From positions 1 to 5,816 of the forward strand of contig JADLKP010000147.1 of NCBI GenBank assembly GCA_016838945.1: a stretch of DNA of 5,816 nt. The letters run 5' to 3'. The stretch comes from Methanobrevibacter sp. (lineage in GTDB: Archaea; Methanobacteriota; Methanobacteria; Methanobacteriales; Methanobacteriaceae). Under the pieces are notes generated by a model that had not been told where the DNA came from, made no database searches, and was given only the letters and a program-made list of their open reading frames with translations. The number at the start of each line of letters is the position of its first letter. The first letter of the stretch is position 1. Below are positions 1 through 4,687 of the stretch, piece by piece. The translations under genes were made by a program, and so were the position numbers.

Positions 1-150
1 AAATATTATGTAAAATATAAGAAAATCCTAAAAAATGAAATAAAATATAACAAAAACAGCATAAAAAAACAAAATGAAAAAAAAACATCAAGGTCTTTAC
101 TTGAATCATTTAATAAAATTTGTTATAAACTTAGAAATTTTTTTCTTTAA
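1..150 (+). CDS. C-terminal tail of an unidentified lysine-rich protein (5' end outside window)
   Basis: Frame 1 is open from the first base for 49 codons and ends at TAA 148-150. That is a long stop-free run for DNA this A/T-rich, where a stop is expected about every ten codons. The peptide is strongly basic, with many Lys, Asn and Tyr residues, and finishes with an amphipathic stretch (SLLESFNKICYKLRNFFL). The start codon lies to the left of the window, so neither domain nor function can be read. Lys-rich, probably helical tails like this end many Methanobacteriales glycosyltransferases and other cytoplasmic envelope-biosynthesis enzymes, but that is only a resemblance in style. The last codons run into a T-rich stretch (138-148) that may also help end the transcript. 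The alternative is a chance open frame in low-complexity spacer DNA. Confidence 0.45.
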   Translation, partial: KYYVKYKKILKNEIKYNKNSIKKQNEKKTSRSLLESFNKICYKLRNFFL

Positions 151-157
151 ACAATAG

Positions 158-228
158 TTTTATAATGAATAATATACATAAAGAAACATAGTATAATAAA
201 TATTATTTACTGAAATTAACTTTATAAA
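158..228 (+). promoter_or_regulatory. Candidate TATA boxes for the small membrane protein gene
   Basis: The 104-base gap between the left-edge frame and the membrane protein gene holds several archaeal TATA-like strings: tttataat (158-165), gtataata (191-198) and tttataaa (221-228). The first two would give transcription starts around 188 and 218, leaving leaders that contain the ribosome binding site. The third is too close, because its expected start near 250 would fall within or just after that site. I cannot choose between the first two from sequence alone. Confidence 0.25.
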
Positions 229-243
229 TTGATAACTAAATAC

Positions 244-250
244 GAGGTGA
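244..250 (+). promoter_or_regulatory. Ribosome binding site of the small membrane protein gene
   Basis: The string gaggtga lies four bases before the ATG at 255. It is a close match to the complement of the archaeal 16S rRNA 3' end (AUCACCUCC), and it fixes the start of the downstream gene. Confidence 0.75.
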
Positions 251-254
251 TATA

Positions 255-611
255 ATGCATTTATTATGGTTTTATGTAGCTATTGCACTTGCTGTAAGTG
301 ATGAAGTTCATAGCAGATTAGTTTGGGACTATGTAAGAGACTTCTACATAATATTTGGAGGCATCCTTTCAAGCGCATTAGATTCCGTATTGGAAACCTG
401 GATTGTTCATGAAACTTTAGAAGCATGTTTCCACTTTATTTTCATATCATGTGTATTCTTTTCATTTAAAGTGGGATTCTTAGCAGCTTTAATACATTTC
501 CTATTGGATGTAAGCCATTCCATTGTCATAAGACATATGCCATGGTTACCACATAGAGCATTGCACTTTGTATGTGAATCAGTATTCTTTATAATCATAT
601 TCGGATTTTAA
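255..611 (+). CDS. Small histidine-rich multi-span membrane protein, function unknown
   Basis: This is a 118-residue hydrophobic protein that I do not recognise as a characterised family. About four membrane segments can be read: roughly residues 1-15, 29-46, 57-80 and 100-118. The 80-100 stretch is partly polar. It has nine His residues (2, 19, 52, 60, 81, 88, 94, 100, 104). Several sit with acidic residues in or near the helices: D16/E17/H19, H52/E53/E56/H60, H81/D85/H88 and H104/E108. That pattern is unusual for a small membrane protein and would suit metal or proton binding, or an integral-membrane hydrolase of the YdjM type. This is inference only. The start is set by a strong ribosome binding site four bases upstream. 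The gene stands alone, with its own T-rich terminator, ahead of pheT. It is probably real, as an open frame with a good binding site and a coherent membrane profile. Confidence 0.8.
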   Translation: MHLLWFYVAIALAVSDEVHSRLVWDYVRDFYIIFGGILSSALDSVLETWIVHETLEACFHFIFISCVFFSFKVGFLAALIHFLLDVSHSIVIRHMPWLPHRALHFVCESVFFIIIFGF

Positions 612-616
612 AGAAT

Positions 617-640
617 ATTTTACTTATTTTTTAATAATTT
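617..640 (+). terminator. Oligo-T transcript end of the small membrane protein gene
   Basis: Just after the stop codon the coding strand carries a four-T run (618-621) and a six-T run (627-632). Archaeal RNA polymerase ends transcripts at such tracts without needing a hairpin, and no hairpin is evident here. Confidence 0.5.
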
Positions 641-702
641 AATGACTTAGATTATTTGATGAATTATTGAAAAATTGAAATTAAAAAAAAAATAAATTAA
701 AA

Positions 703-759
703 ATTAATATTGAAAATTAAAATTAATATTGAAAATTAAAATTAATATTGAAAATTAAA
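703..759. repeat. Three exact tandem copies of a 19-bp A/T repeat upstream of pheT
   Basis: The unit attaatattgaaaattaaa occurs three times without mismatch at 703-721, 722-740 and 741-759. There are no spacers, so this is not a CRISPR array. Each copy contains a TATA-like ttaatatt, so the array places three similar elements 19 bp apart within 100 bp of the pheT start. It may be simple slippage in spacer DNA or may affect promoter strength. Confidence 0.95.
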
Positions 760-767
760 AATAAAAC

Positions 768-776
768 TTATATAAT
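768..776 (+). promoter_or_regulatory. TATA-like element closest to pheT
   Basis: The string ttatataat is the best TATA-box match before pheT, with an A-rich stretch upstream that could serve as a BRE. Its centre at 772 predicts a transcript start near 797-799. That would leave out the ribosome binding site at 791-796 and make the mRNA nearly leaderless. Either this box is not the one used, with a box inside the 19-bp repeats used instead, or translation does not rely on the binding site. Confidence is therefore low. Confidence 0.3.
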
Positions 777-790
777 TATCGAACTGTATT

Positions 791-796
791 AGGAGA
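791..796 (+). promoter_or_regulatory. Ribosome binding site of pheT
   Basis: The string aggaga lies six bases before the ATG at 803. It supports that start, which also gives the N-terminal MPVITF that is typical of the archaeal family. Confidence 0.65.
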
Positions 797-802
797 TTAT
801 AA

Positions 803-2455
803 ATGCCTGTAATTACATTTAAATATCAAGATTTAAAAGATTTAGGTATTGATATGGAAAAAGATGAACTTATCAATACATTACCTATGATGGCAAGTGA
901 TATTGAAGATTATGATGATGAGGAAATCAAAGTGGAATTCTTCCCTAATCGTCCAGACAACTTATCTGTCGAAGGTGTGGCAAGATCCTTTAAAGGATTT
1001 TTAGGAATGGAAACCGGACTTCCAAAATATGAAATTGAACCATCTGGCGAAAAGGTTTATGTAAGTGGAGATGTTGCTGAAATTCGTCCTTACATCAGAT
1101 TTGCAAAAATCGAAGGAGTGGATTTCACAGGTGACAAGATCAAATACATTATGGATTTCCAAGAAAACTTGCATTGGGTAATTGGAAGAGACCGTAAGAA
1201 AGTGGCTATTGGTGTGCACAATGGGGATGTTGTAAACGGACCATTCAAATACATAGCAACACCAAAAGACGAACCTGCTTTTGTTCCTCTTGAAACTGAT
1301 GAGGAAATGACTCCAGAAGAAATTTTGAAAAACCATAAGACTGGAGAGAAATATGCTCATTTGATTGATAAGTTTGACAAATATCCTCTTATCATCGATA
1401 AGGATGAACAAGTATTATCCATGCCTCCAATCATCAACGGAGAATTGACCAAGCTTAAGGAAGATACTGCAAACATTATTGTGGATGTGACTGGAACAGA
1501 TGAAAGAGCAGTTGAACAATCATTGAACATCATCTGCGCTTCCTTTGCTGAAGTTGGAGGAAAAGTTAAATCCATGGAAGTCATTTACGATGATGAAACC
1601 ATTGTCTGTCCTGATTTCACTCCAAAGGTAAGAAATGTTCATGTTGATTTGACCAATGAACTCATTGGCGGAACCGACTTAACTGCAGAAGACATTAAAG
1701 GATTGCTTGAAAAGGCAAGATTTGATGCAAACATCTTAAATGATAACGAATTGGAAGTCTTCATCCCACCTTACAGAGTGGACATCCTGCACGAAGTGGA
1801 TATTGTTGAAAACATTACCATCCAATATCATATCAATGCAGTTGAAGCAAAATTACCTGACATAGTTACTGTAGCAAATGAAGACAATTGGTTTAAAGGT
1901 GAAAAAACCATTAGAGAAGTGATGATAGGCCTTGGTTTCCAAGAAGTAATGAGCTTGATGCTGACCAGTGAGGAAAGCCAATATAAAAAGATGAATCAGG
2001 AAGAGATTGACCATGTTCAAGTTTCCAAACCAATTACAATTAGCGGAACTATGATTAGAACAAGTTTGCTCAATAGCCTAATGGAGTTCCTTGAAGACAA
2101 CAAGCATGAAGACCTTCCACAAAAGATCTTTGAAATCGGTGATGTCCTATACATGGACAGCGAATCATCCAATAAGACCAAACAAGTTAAAAAATTAGCA
2201 GGCATGATTTGTCACAGCTCTGCTAACTTCACTGAAATAAAATCAACTGTTGCAAGTGTTGTTTCCAATTTAGGCTACAGCATGGAAATATCCGATTCAA
2301 CAAACACCAGCTTTATTCCTGGTAGAGTGGCGAATATCAGCGGCGAATCTAAAAATGGCAAGATAACTGGATTCTTTGGAGAAATTGCGCCTGAAGTTAT
2401 CAGAAACTTTGAATTGGAGTATCCAGTCATTGCTTTTGAGATTGAATTTATTTAA
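803..2455 (+). CDS. pheT: Phenylalanyl-tRNA synthetase beta subunit, archaeal type (EC 6.1.1.20)
   Basis: This is the beta chain of the cytoplasmic alpha2-beta2 enzyme that charges tRNA-Phe with phenylalanine using ATP. At 550 residues it has the length of archaeal/eukaryotic beta chains, and it lacks the N-terminal tRNA-binding fold and C-terminal anticodon-binding domain of the roughly 800-residue bacterial form. Domains read in order are: an N-terminal region with the conserved FFPNRPDNLSVEGVAR stretch (46-61); the B3/B4 editing domain, about 112-260, with IGRDRKKVAIGVHN at 127-140; the B5 domain, about 270-350, with the IPPYRVDILHEVDIVENI block (321-338); and a catalytic-like domain resembling the alpha chain, about 355-550, ending in FFGEIAPEVI and a short acidic tail. 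Catalysis itself takes place in the alpha chain, whose gene pheS is not in this window. The ribosome binding site at 791-796 and the N-terminal family match set the start. The gene is intact, with nothing odd in the reading frame, and its base composition is less A/T-rich than the flanking spacers. Confidence 0.97.
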   Translation: MPVITFKYQDLKDLGIDMEKDELINTLPMMASDIEDYDDEEIKVEFFPNRPDNLSVEGVARSFKGFLGMETGLPKYEIEPSGEKVYVSGDVAEIRPYIRFAKIEGVDFTGDKIKYIMDFQENLHWVIGRDRKKVAIGVHNGDVVNGPFKYIATPKDEPAFVPLETDEEMTPEEILKNHKTGEKYAHLIDKFDKYPLIIDKDEQVLSMPPIINGELTKLKEDTANIIVDVTGTDERAVEQSLNIICASFAEVGGKVKSMEVIYDDETIVCPDFTPKVRNVHVDLTNELIGGTDLTAEDIKGLLEKARFDANILNDNELEVFIPPYRVDILHEVDIVENITIQYHINAVEAKLPDIVTVANEDNWFKGEKTIREVMIGLGFQEVMSLMLTSEESQYKKMNQEEIDHVQVSKPITISGTMIRTSLLNSLMEFLEDNKHEDLPQKIFEIGDVLYMDSESSNKTKQVKKLAGMICHSSANFTEIKSTVASVVSNLGYSMEISDSTNTSFIPGRVANISGESKNGKITGFFGEIAPEVIRNFELEYPVIAFEIEFI

Positions 2456-2460
2456 TTCAA

Positions 2461-2561
2461 TTTCTTTTTTCTTTTTTCCTTTTTTATTATTTTACTTTTT
2501 ATTATTTTAATTTTTTTAATTTACTTTTTTATTATTTTACTTTTTTATTATTTTACTTTTT
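2461..2561 (+). terminator. T-rich, repeat-built transcript end of pheT
   Basis: Starting six bases after the pheT stop, about 100 bases of the coding strand are almost entirely T and A, with many runs of five to seven T. Part of the tract is built from the unit ttttttattattttac. There are exact copies at 2480-2495, 2525-2540 and 2541-2556, the last two in tandem, with a partial copy at 2496-2510. Such multiple oligo-T tracts are strong archaeal terminators. Here they would keep pheT transcription out of the convergent minus-strand genes. Confidence 0.7.
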
Positions 2562-2589
2562 AAAATTGTCCAATATGGTAAAATAGGAC

Positions 2590-2606
2590 TTAAAAATCAT
2601 TAAAAA
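2590..2606 (-). terminator. Oligo-T transcript end of the yjbQ-DUF3781 unit
   Basis: Read on the minus strand, two runs of five T (complement of 2602-2606 and 2592-2596) follow directly after the TAG stop of the DUF3781 gene. They are short but correctly placed for factor-independent archaeal termination. Confidence 0.4.
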
Positions 2607-2846
2607 CTAATTTTCCTCTTTATGAGCTGTTATAATTGTATAGCTGGATGCATTTACAGTTATTATAACGCCATCAACAGTTACATAATAATTTTTACCC
2701 TTTCTTTCAATAACTGCATTATCCTGTTTTATTTTATCTATGCAGTATTTTACAATGTCTTCAACATCTACATCGATGTTTCTTTTTATTCTATCCACAC
2801 CCATTTCAGTAGTGTGGACTTTATCAAGATTATTCAATAATTCCAT
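2607..2846 (-). CDS. DUF3781 family protein
   Basis: This 79-residue cytoplasmic protein matches the DUF3781 family as I remember it. The match is by pattern: KVHTTEMGVDRIKRN at residues 9-23, then the C-terminal IERKGKNYYVTVDGVIITVN (46-65) and SYTIITAHK (68-76). Family members are usually about 70-85 residues, so it is full length. The family has no known biochemical role. The first half reads as helix (about 10-40) and the second as alternating beta strands (about 45-73). There are no membrane segments and no obvious catalytic set. The ATG is supported by ggaga (complement of 2853-2857) six bases upstream. It follows the C-terminal yjbQ fragment by 44 bases on the same strand, so the two are probably cotranscribed. 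It may also have a weak promoter of its own in the A/T-rich gap. I recall the family mainly from gut Firmicutes and some methanogens, so a transferred origin is possible but unproven. Confidence 0.85.
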   Translation of the reverse strand: MELLNNLDKVHTTEMGVDRIKRNIDVDVEDIVKYCIDKIKQDNAVIERKGKNYYVTVDGVIITVNASSYTIITAHKEEN

Positions 2847-2890
2847 TATGAGTCTCCAAATAATAAATTAAAAATAAATTAATACAATAT

Positions 2891-3073
2891 TTATTCTCCT
2901 ATAAAAGTTAAATCAATTGTCCTATTTCTTCTTGGACCATCCAATTCAATGAAGAATATTGATTGCCAAGTTCCAAGATTTAATCTTCCATCAACTATAG
3001 GAATGGTTTCAGAGGAGCCGAGCAGGAATGCCCTTATGTGGGATGCTGCATTATTATCTATGAAATCATTCAT
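2891..3073 (-). CDS. YjbQ/UPF0047 family protein, C-terminal part of a split gene
   Basis: This 60-residue frame encodes the second half of the YjbQ (UPF0047) fold. It contains NNAASHIRAFLLGSS (residues 7-21), IPIVDGRLNLGTWQSIFFIE (24-43), the ELDGPRRNR stretch (43-51) and the C-terminal FIGE, all family signatures. The conserved His of the (A/S)HI motif is H12. The frame lies +1 relative to the N-terminal half and overlaps it by eight bases. Its ATG has no ribosome binding site of its own: the preceding minus-strand bases are A-rich (aaagaaaaagataatt). Any translation would therefore depend on ribosomes finishing the first half and restarting. A 60-residue piece would lack the first strands and the HSTSA-type motif of the fold. 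It may act only by pairing with the N-terminal piece, or not at all. Confidence 0.7.
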   Translation of the reverse strand: MNDFIDNNAASHIRAFLLGSSETIPIVDGRLNLGTWQSIFFIELDGPRRNRTIDLTFIGE

Positions 3074-3320
3074 AATTATCTTTTTCTTTGACTAAATCTT
3101 TCAAAACCTTTTCAAAATCTCTTAAAAGTCCTTTTTCATTTTCATTTACAGATATGGCACTTGTAGAATGCTTTGTAAATATATTGACAATACCATTATT
3201 AATTTGATTTTCATCATCTTTATTGAGTTCATTTAAAATAGCTACAATATCCATAGTAATATCAATTATTTGAAAATTAGAATTTGAATCAAACTTTAAA
3301 GATTTGTTTAATACAACCAT
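3066..3320 (-). CDS. YjbQ/UPF0047 family protein, N-terminal part of a split gene
   Basis: This 84-residue frame is the first half of a YjbQ (UPF0047) protein, a small cytoplasmic family that forms trimers. The E. coli member has been reported to have weak thiamine-phosphate-synthase activity, and the true role is unsettled. The signature NIFTKHSTSAISVNENEKG (46-64) is clear, including the conserved His of the H(T/S)SA motif (H51), followed by the usual helix LLRDFEKVLKDLV (65-77). The frame then reaches DNYE and stops at TGA, where relatives continue with His and the second half of the fold. The start is supported by aaggtgg (complement of 3325-3331) four bases before the ATG. The TGA overlaps the ATG of the downstream frame as ATGAATGA. 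The product alone would be an incomplete fold. Confidence 0.75.
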   Translation of the reverse strand: MVVLNKSLKFDSNSNFQIIDITMDIVAILNELNKDDENQINNGIVNIFTKHSTSAISVNENEKGLLRDFEKVLKDLVKEKDNYE

Positions 3321-3324
3321 TTAA

Positions 3325-3331
3325 CCACCTT
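3325..3331 (-). promoter_or_regulatory. Ribosome binding site of the yjbQ N-terminal frame
   Basis: On the minus strand aaggtgg lies four bases before the ATG (3320-3318). It is a strong match to the archaeal anti-Shine-Dalgarno sequence, so translation of this broken gene still begins normally. Confidence 0.75.
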
Positions 3332-3368
3332 ACTAAACCCTAGTTGAATTCCTAATAAAATTATGAAA

Positions 3369-3378
3369 TGAAATATAT
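3369..3378 (-). promoter_or_regulatory. Candidate TATA box of the yjbQ-DUF3781 unit
   Basis: The minus strand reads atatattt at 3378-3371, between the transporter's T-rich end and the yjbQ ribosome binding site. A start about 26 bases on, near 3347, would leave a leader of roughly 27 bases containing that binding site. This is a geometry that makes sense for a separate promoter. Confidence 0.4.
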
Positions 3379-3384
3379 GGCACA

Positions 3385-3402
3385 TAAAAATAAAAAATAA
3401 AT
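3385..3402 (-). terminator. Oligo-T transcript end of the MFS transporter gene
   Basis: Directly after the transporter's TAA, the minus strand carries tttattttttattttt (complement of A-runs at 3386-3402), a typical archaeal termination tract. It suggests the transporter is transcribed mostly apart from yjbQ. Confidence 0.55.
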
Positions 3403-3404
3403 GC

Positions 3405-4532
3405 TTATTCAATATTAGGGTACTTTTTAATCCTAACAAGAACAAATGGAATAGCTAAAACCATCATAATTATAGATCCGAAGAAAATGTAGGTCATATC
3501 TATAACATCTATAATCATACCTCCAATCATTGTTCCAATAAATATGGACATATTGCACATCAACAGGAAAATACCATTTGCAAACTCCGGAGATTTCCTG
3601 ACTGATGATGTAACCCAATATTGTGAAACGGTATATGCAGACCCATCAAATACTGAAAAGATCATTAAAATGCAAAATTCCATAAATGGAATTCGAACAA
3701 ATGTCCCCAATATGAACATTATTGTAGCAAATCCAATAGGATAAAATAGAACTGTCCAATTTGCATTTTTTTGAAGGCAATACCCTGACAAAGTTGTTCC
3801 AACAATGGAAACCAATCCCATCAAAAGCAAAGTGACAAATAGGAATTCTGCATTCATCTTAGTCAGTTCAGCCAAGTAAGTTGGAATGTAGTTATAGGTA
3901 ATGCTTATCCCCACAATCATACAGAAAACATAGAGTATTGAAAATAAAAACAATTTGGATTTTGCATGACTGACTTGCAAAGCAATTGGCTCCTTATTTC
4001 CTTCAAAATTAGGAACAAATATATAAGTTAAGATAAATGCTAGAACATTTATTGCGCAATACCACATCATTGCACTTTGGTATCCATGACTCAAACCCAA
4101 ATATGAAGTGATTGAAAGGCCTAAAATACTTCCAGCGGAAATGCCTAAAACAACCTTATTTGTATCATTAGGACTGATTTTTCCAACAATGGTTAAAGCT
4201 GAACTAACCGCTACAGGATAGAAAAATGCAGGGATAATCCTAAAAATCAGCGCAATGTAGTAATCAGTTATAAACATGTCAAGAAGATTACATGCTGCCG
4301 TAATCAATAAAACCGACAGTATGAGTTTCTTTTTCTCAAAATGTGAAAAAATAGCTGGTAAAAATAAGCTTGAAACACCTAATGTTCCTGCAAATATGCT
4401 GGCATACAAGCTAGCGTAATAAATTGAAACGTTAAAGTAAACCTGTATAACAGAAATAAGCCCAACTAAACTTAACAATGTGGACATTGCAAAACATACA
4501 GATGCCAATGACCATACAATTTTTTTCACCAT
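3405..4532 (-). CDS. Major facilitator superfamily (MFS) transporter, DHA1/AraJ-like
   Basis: This is a 375-residue integral membrane protein with twelve hydrophobic segments, at about 5-28, 36-60, 68-88, 92-117, 126-147, 153-173, 193-213, 227-249, 259-279, 283-305, 314-340 and 344-366. The arrangement is the MFS 6+6 plan, with the longer central loop (174-192, NFEGNKEPIALQVSHAKSK) between the halves. The cytoplasmic loop after helix 2 (FSHFEKKKLI, 62-71) corresponds to MFS motif A in a degraded form that keeps the basic residues. The size and the lack of extra domains fit secondary transporters of the drug/sugar efflux type (COG2814-like). The substrate cannot be read from sequence. No ribosome binding site precedes the ATG, and the TATA box is centred 27 bases from it, so the mRNA is probably leaderless. 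No upstream in-frame start exists before a stop at 4566-4568. The gene is divergent from the M14-like gene, with which it shares a 155-bp promoter region. That is a hint, not proof, of a related role such as export of, or defence against, a compound acting on the envelope. Confidence 0.88.
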   Translation of the reverse strand: MVKKIVWSLASVCFAMSTLLSLVGLISVIQVYFNVSIYYASLYASIFAGTLGVSSLFLPAIFSHFEKKKLILSVLLITAACNLLDMFITDYYIALIFRIIPAFFYPVAVSSALTIVGKISPNDTNKVVLGISAGSILGLSITSYLGLSHGYQSAMMWYCAINVLAFILTYIFVPNFEGNKEPIALQVSHAKSKLFLFSILYVFCMIVGISITYNYIPTYLAELTKMNAEFLFVTLLLMGLVSIVGTTLSGYCLQKNANWTVLFYPIGFATIMFILGTFVRIPFMEFCILMIFSVFDGSAYTVSQYWVTSSVRKSPEFANGIFLLMCNMSIFIGTMIGGMIIDVIDMTYIFFGSIIMMVLAIPFVLVRIKKYPNIE

Positions 4533-4545
4533 ATTATGTAATATG
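4530..4545. promoter_or_regulatory. Perfect 7-2-7 inverted repeat at the MFS start, operator candidate
   Basis: The sequence catattatgtaatatg reads as a perfect palindrome with two central bases. Outside it, a T6 run (4521-4526) and an A6 run (4547-4552) extend the symmetry if small offsets are allowed. It covers the transporter's start codon and predicted transcript start and lies just downstream of the TATA box (4563-4556). A dimeric repressor bound there would block RNA polymerase. Only part of it would be in the mRNA, so a DNA site is likelier than an RNA hairpin. Confidence 0.5.
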
Positions 4546-4555
4546 TAAAAAATAA

Positions 4556-4563
4556 GATATAAA
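4556..4563 (-). promoter_or_regulatory. TATA box of the MFS transporter gene
   Basis: The minus strand reads tttatatc at 4563-4556, with an A-rich BRE-like stretch before it. Its centre is 27 bases upstream of the A of the ATG (4532), the usual archaeal TATA-to-start distance. Transcription would therefore begin at or within a base or two of the start codon. Confidence 0.5.
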
Positions 4564-4590
4564 TTTTAGTGAACAAAAAAGAAGCAATGA

Positions 4591-4598
4591 AATATAAA
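4591..4598 (+). promoter_or_regulatory. Candidate TATA box of the M14-like gene
   Basis: The string aatataaa is the best TATA-like element on the plus strand of the divergent region. It would place the start near 4621 and give a leader of about 67 bases. Other A/T strings nearby make the choice uncertain. Confidence 0.25.
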
Positions 4599-4676
4599 AA
4601 ATAGAAAATCCTACTGAAAAATAATAAATACATTTAAGAAAATGAACAAACAAAAAAATTAATAACGAAAATAAAC

Positions 4677-4682
4677 AGGGTG
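4677..4682 (+). promoter_or_regulatory. Ribosome binding site of the M14-like gene
   Basis: The string agggtg lies five bases before the ATG at 4688 and partly matches the anti-Shine-Dalgarno complement. It supports that start, and so the inclusion of the basic N-terminal tail. Confidence 0.55.
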
Positions 4683-4687
4683 CATCA

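Larger units (their letters stand above)
2891..3320 (-). pseudogene. yjbQ: yjbQ/UPF0047 gene disrupted by a frameshift
   Basis: The two frames together give 144 codons, close to the usual 135-145 of this family, and line up end to end with E. coli YjbQ as I recall it. At the junction, family members read NYEH followed by an acidic or Asn-rich turn (NYEHDYE in E. coli, NYxHND in others). Here the sequence reads NYE-stop in one frame and NDF in the other, so the His codon is missing. A loss of five bases (for example cataa between gaa and tgat) explains both the missing His and the frame change. Elsewhere the protein is well conserved, so the break is recent, a sequence error, or tolerated. Confidence 0.7.

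Noticed and set aside
4..14. An 11-base match (atattatgtaa) between the left edge and the MFS operator region
   Set aside because: Only half of the palindrome is present at the left edge, and matches of this length are expected in DNA this A/T-rich.
703..759. CRISPR-like direct repeats
   Set aside because: The 19-bp units are adjacent with no spacers, and no cas gene is nearby.
1001..1584. Open frames on the minus strand inside pheT
   Set aside because: They lie wholly within a well-matched pheT frame, with no ribosome binding site or family resemblance.
2568..2589. Inverted repeat gtcc...ggac between pheT and the DUF3781 gene
   Set aside because: The stem is four base pairs with a 14-base loop, which is too weak to call a hairpin terminator. 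The oligo-T tracts explain termination better.
2622..2840. 72-codon open frame on the plus strand opposite the DUF3781 gene
   Set aside because: Its hydrophobic peptide is the antisense shadow of the DUF3781 gene. It has no ribosome binding site and the family match is on the other strand.
3066..3095. Programmed +1 frameshifting at the A-rich aaagaaaaag stretch of yjbQ
   Set aside because: There is no known slippery heptamer or stimulatory structure, and the conserved His would still be missing from the fused product. Loss of bases explains the junction better.
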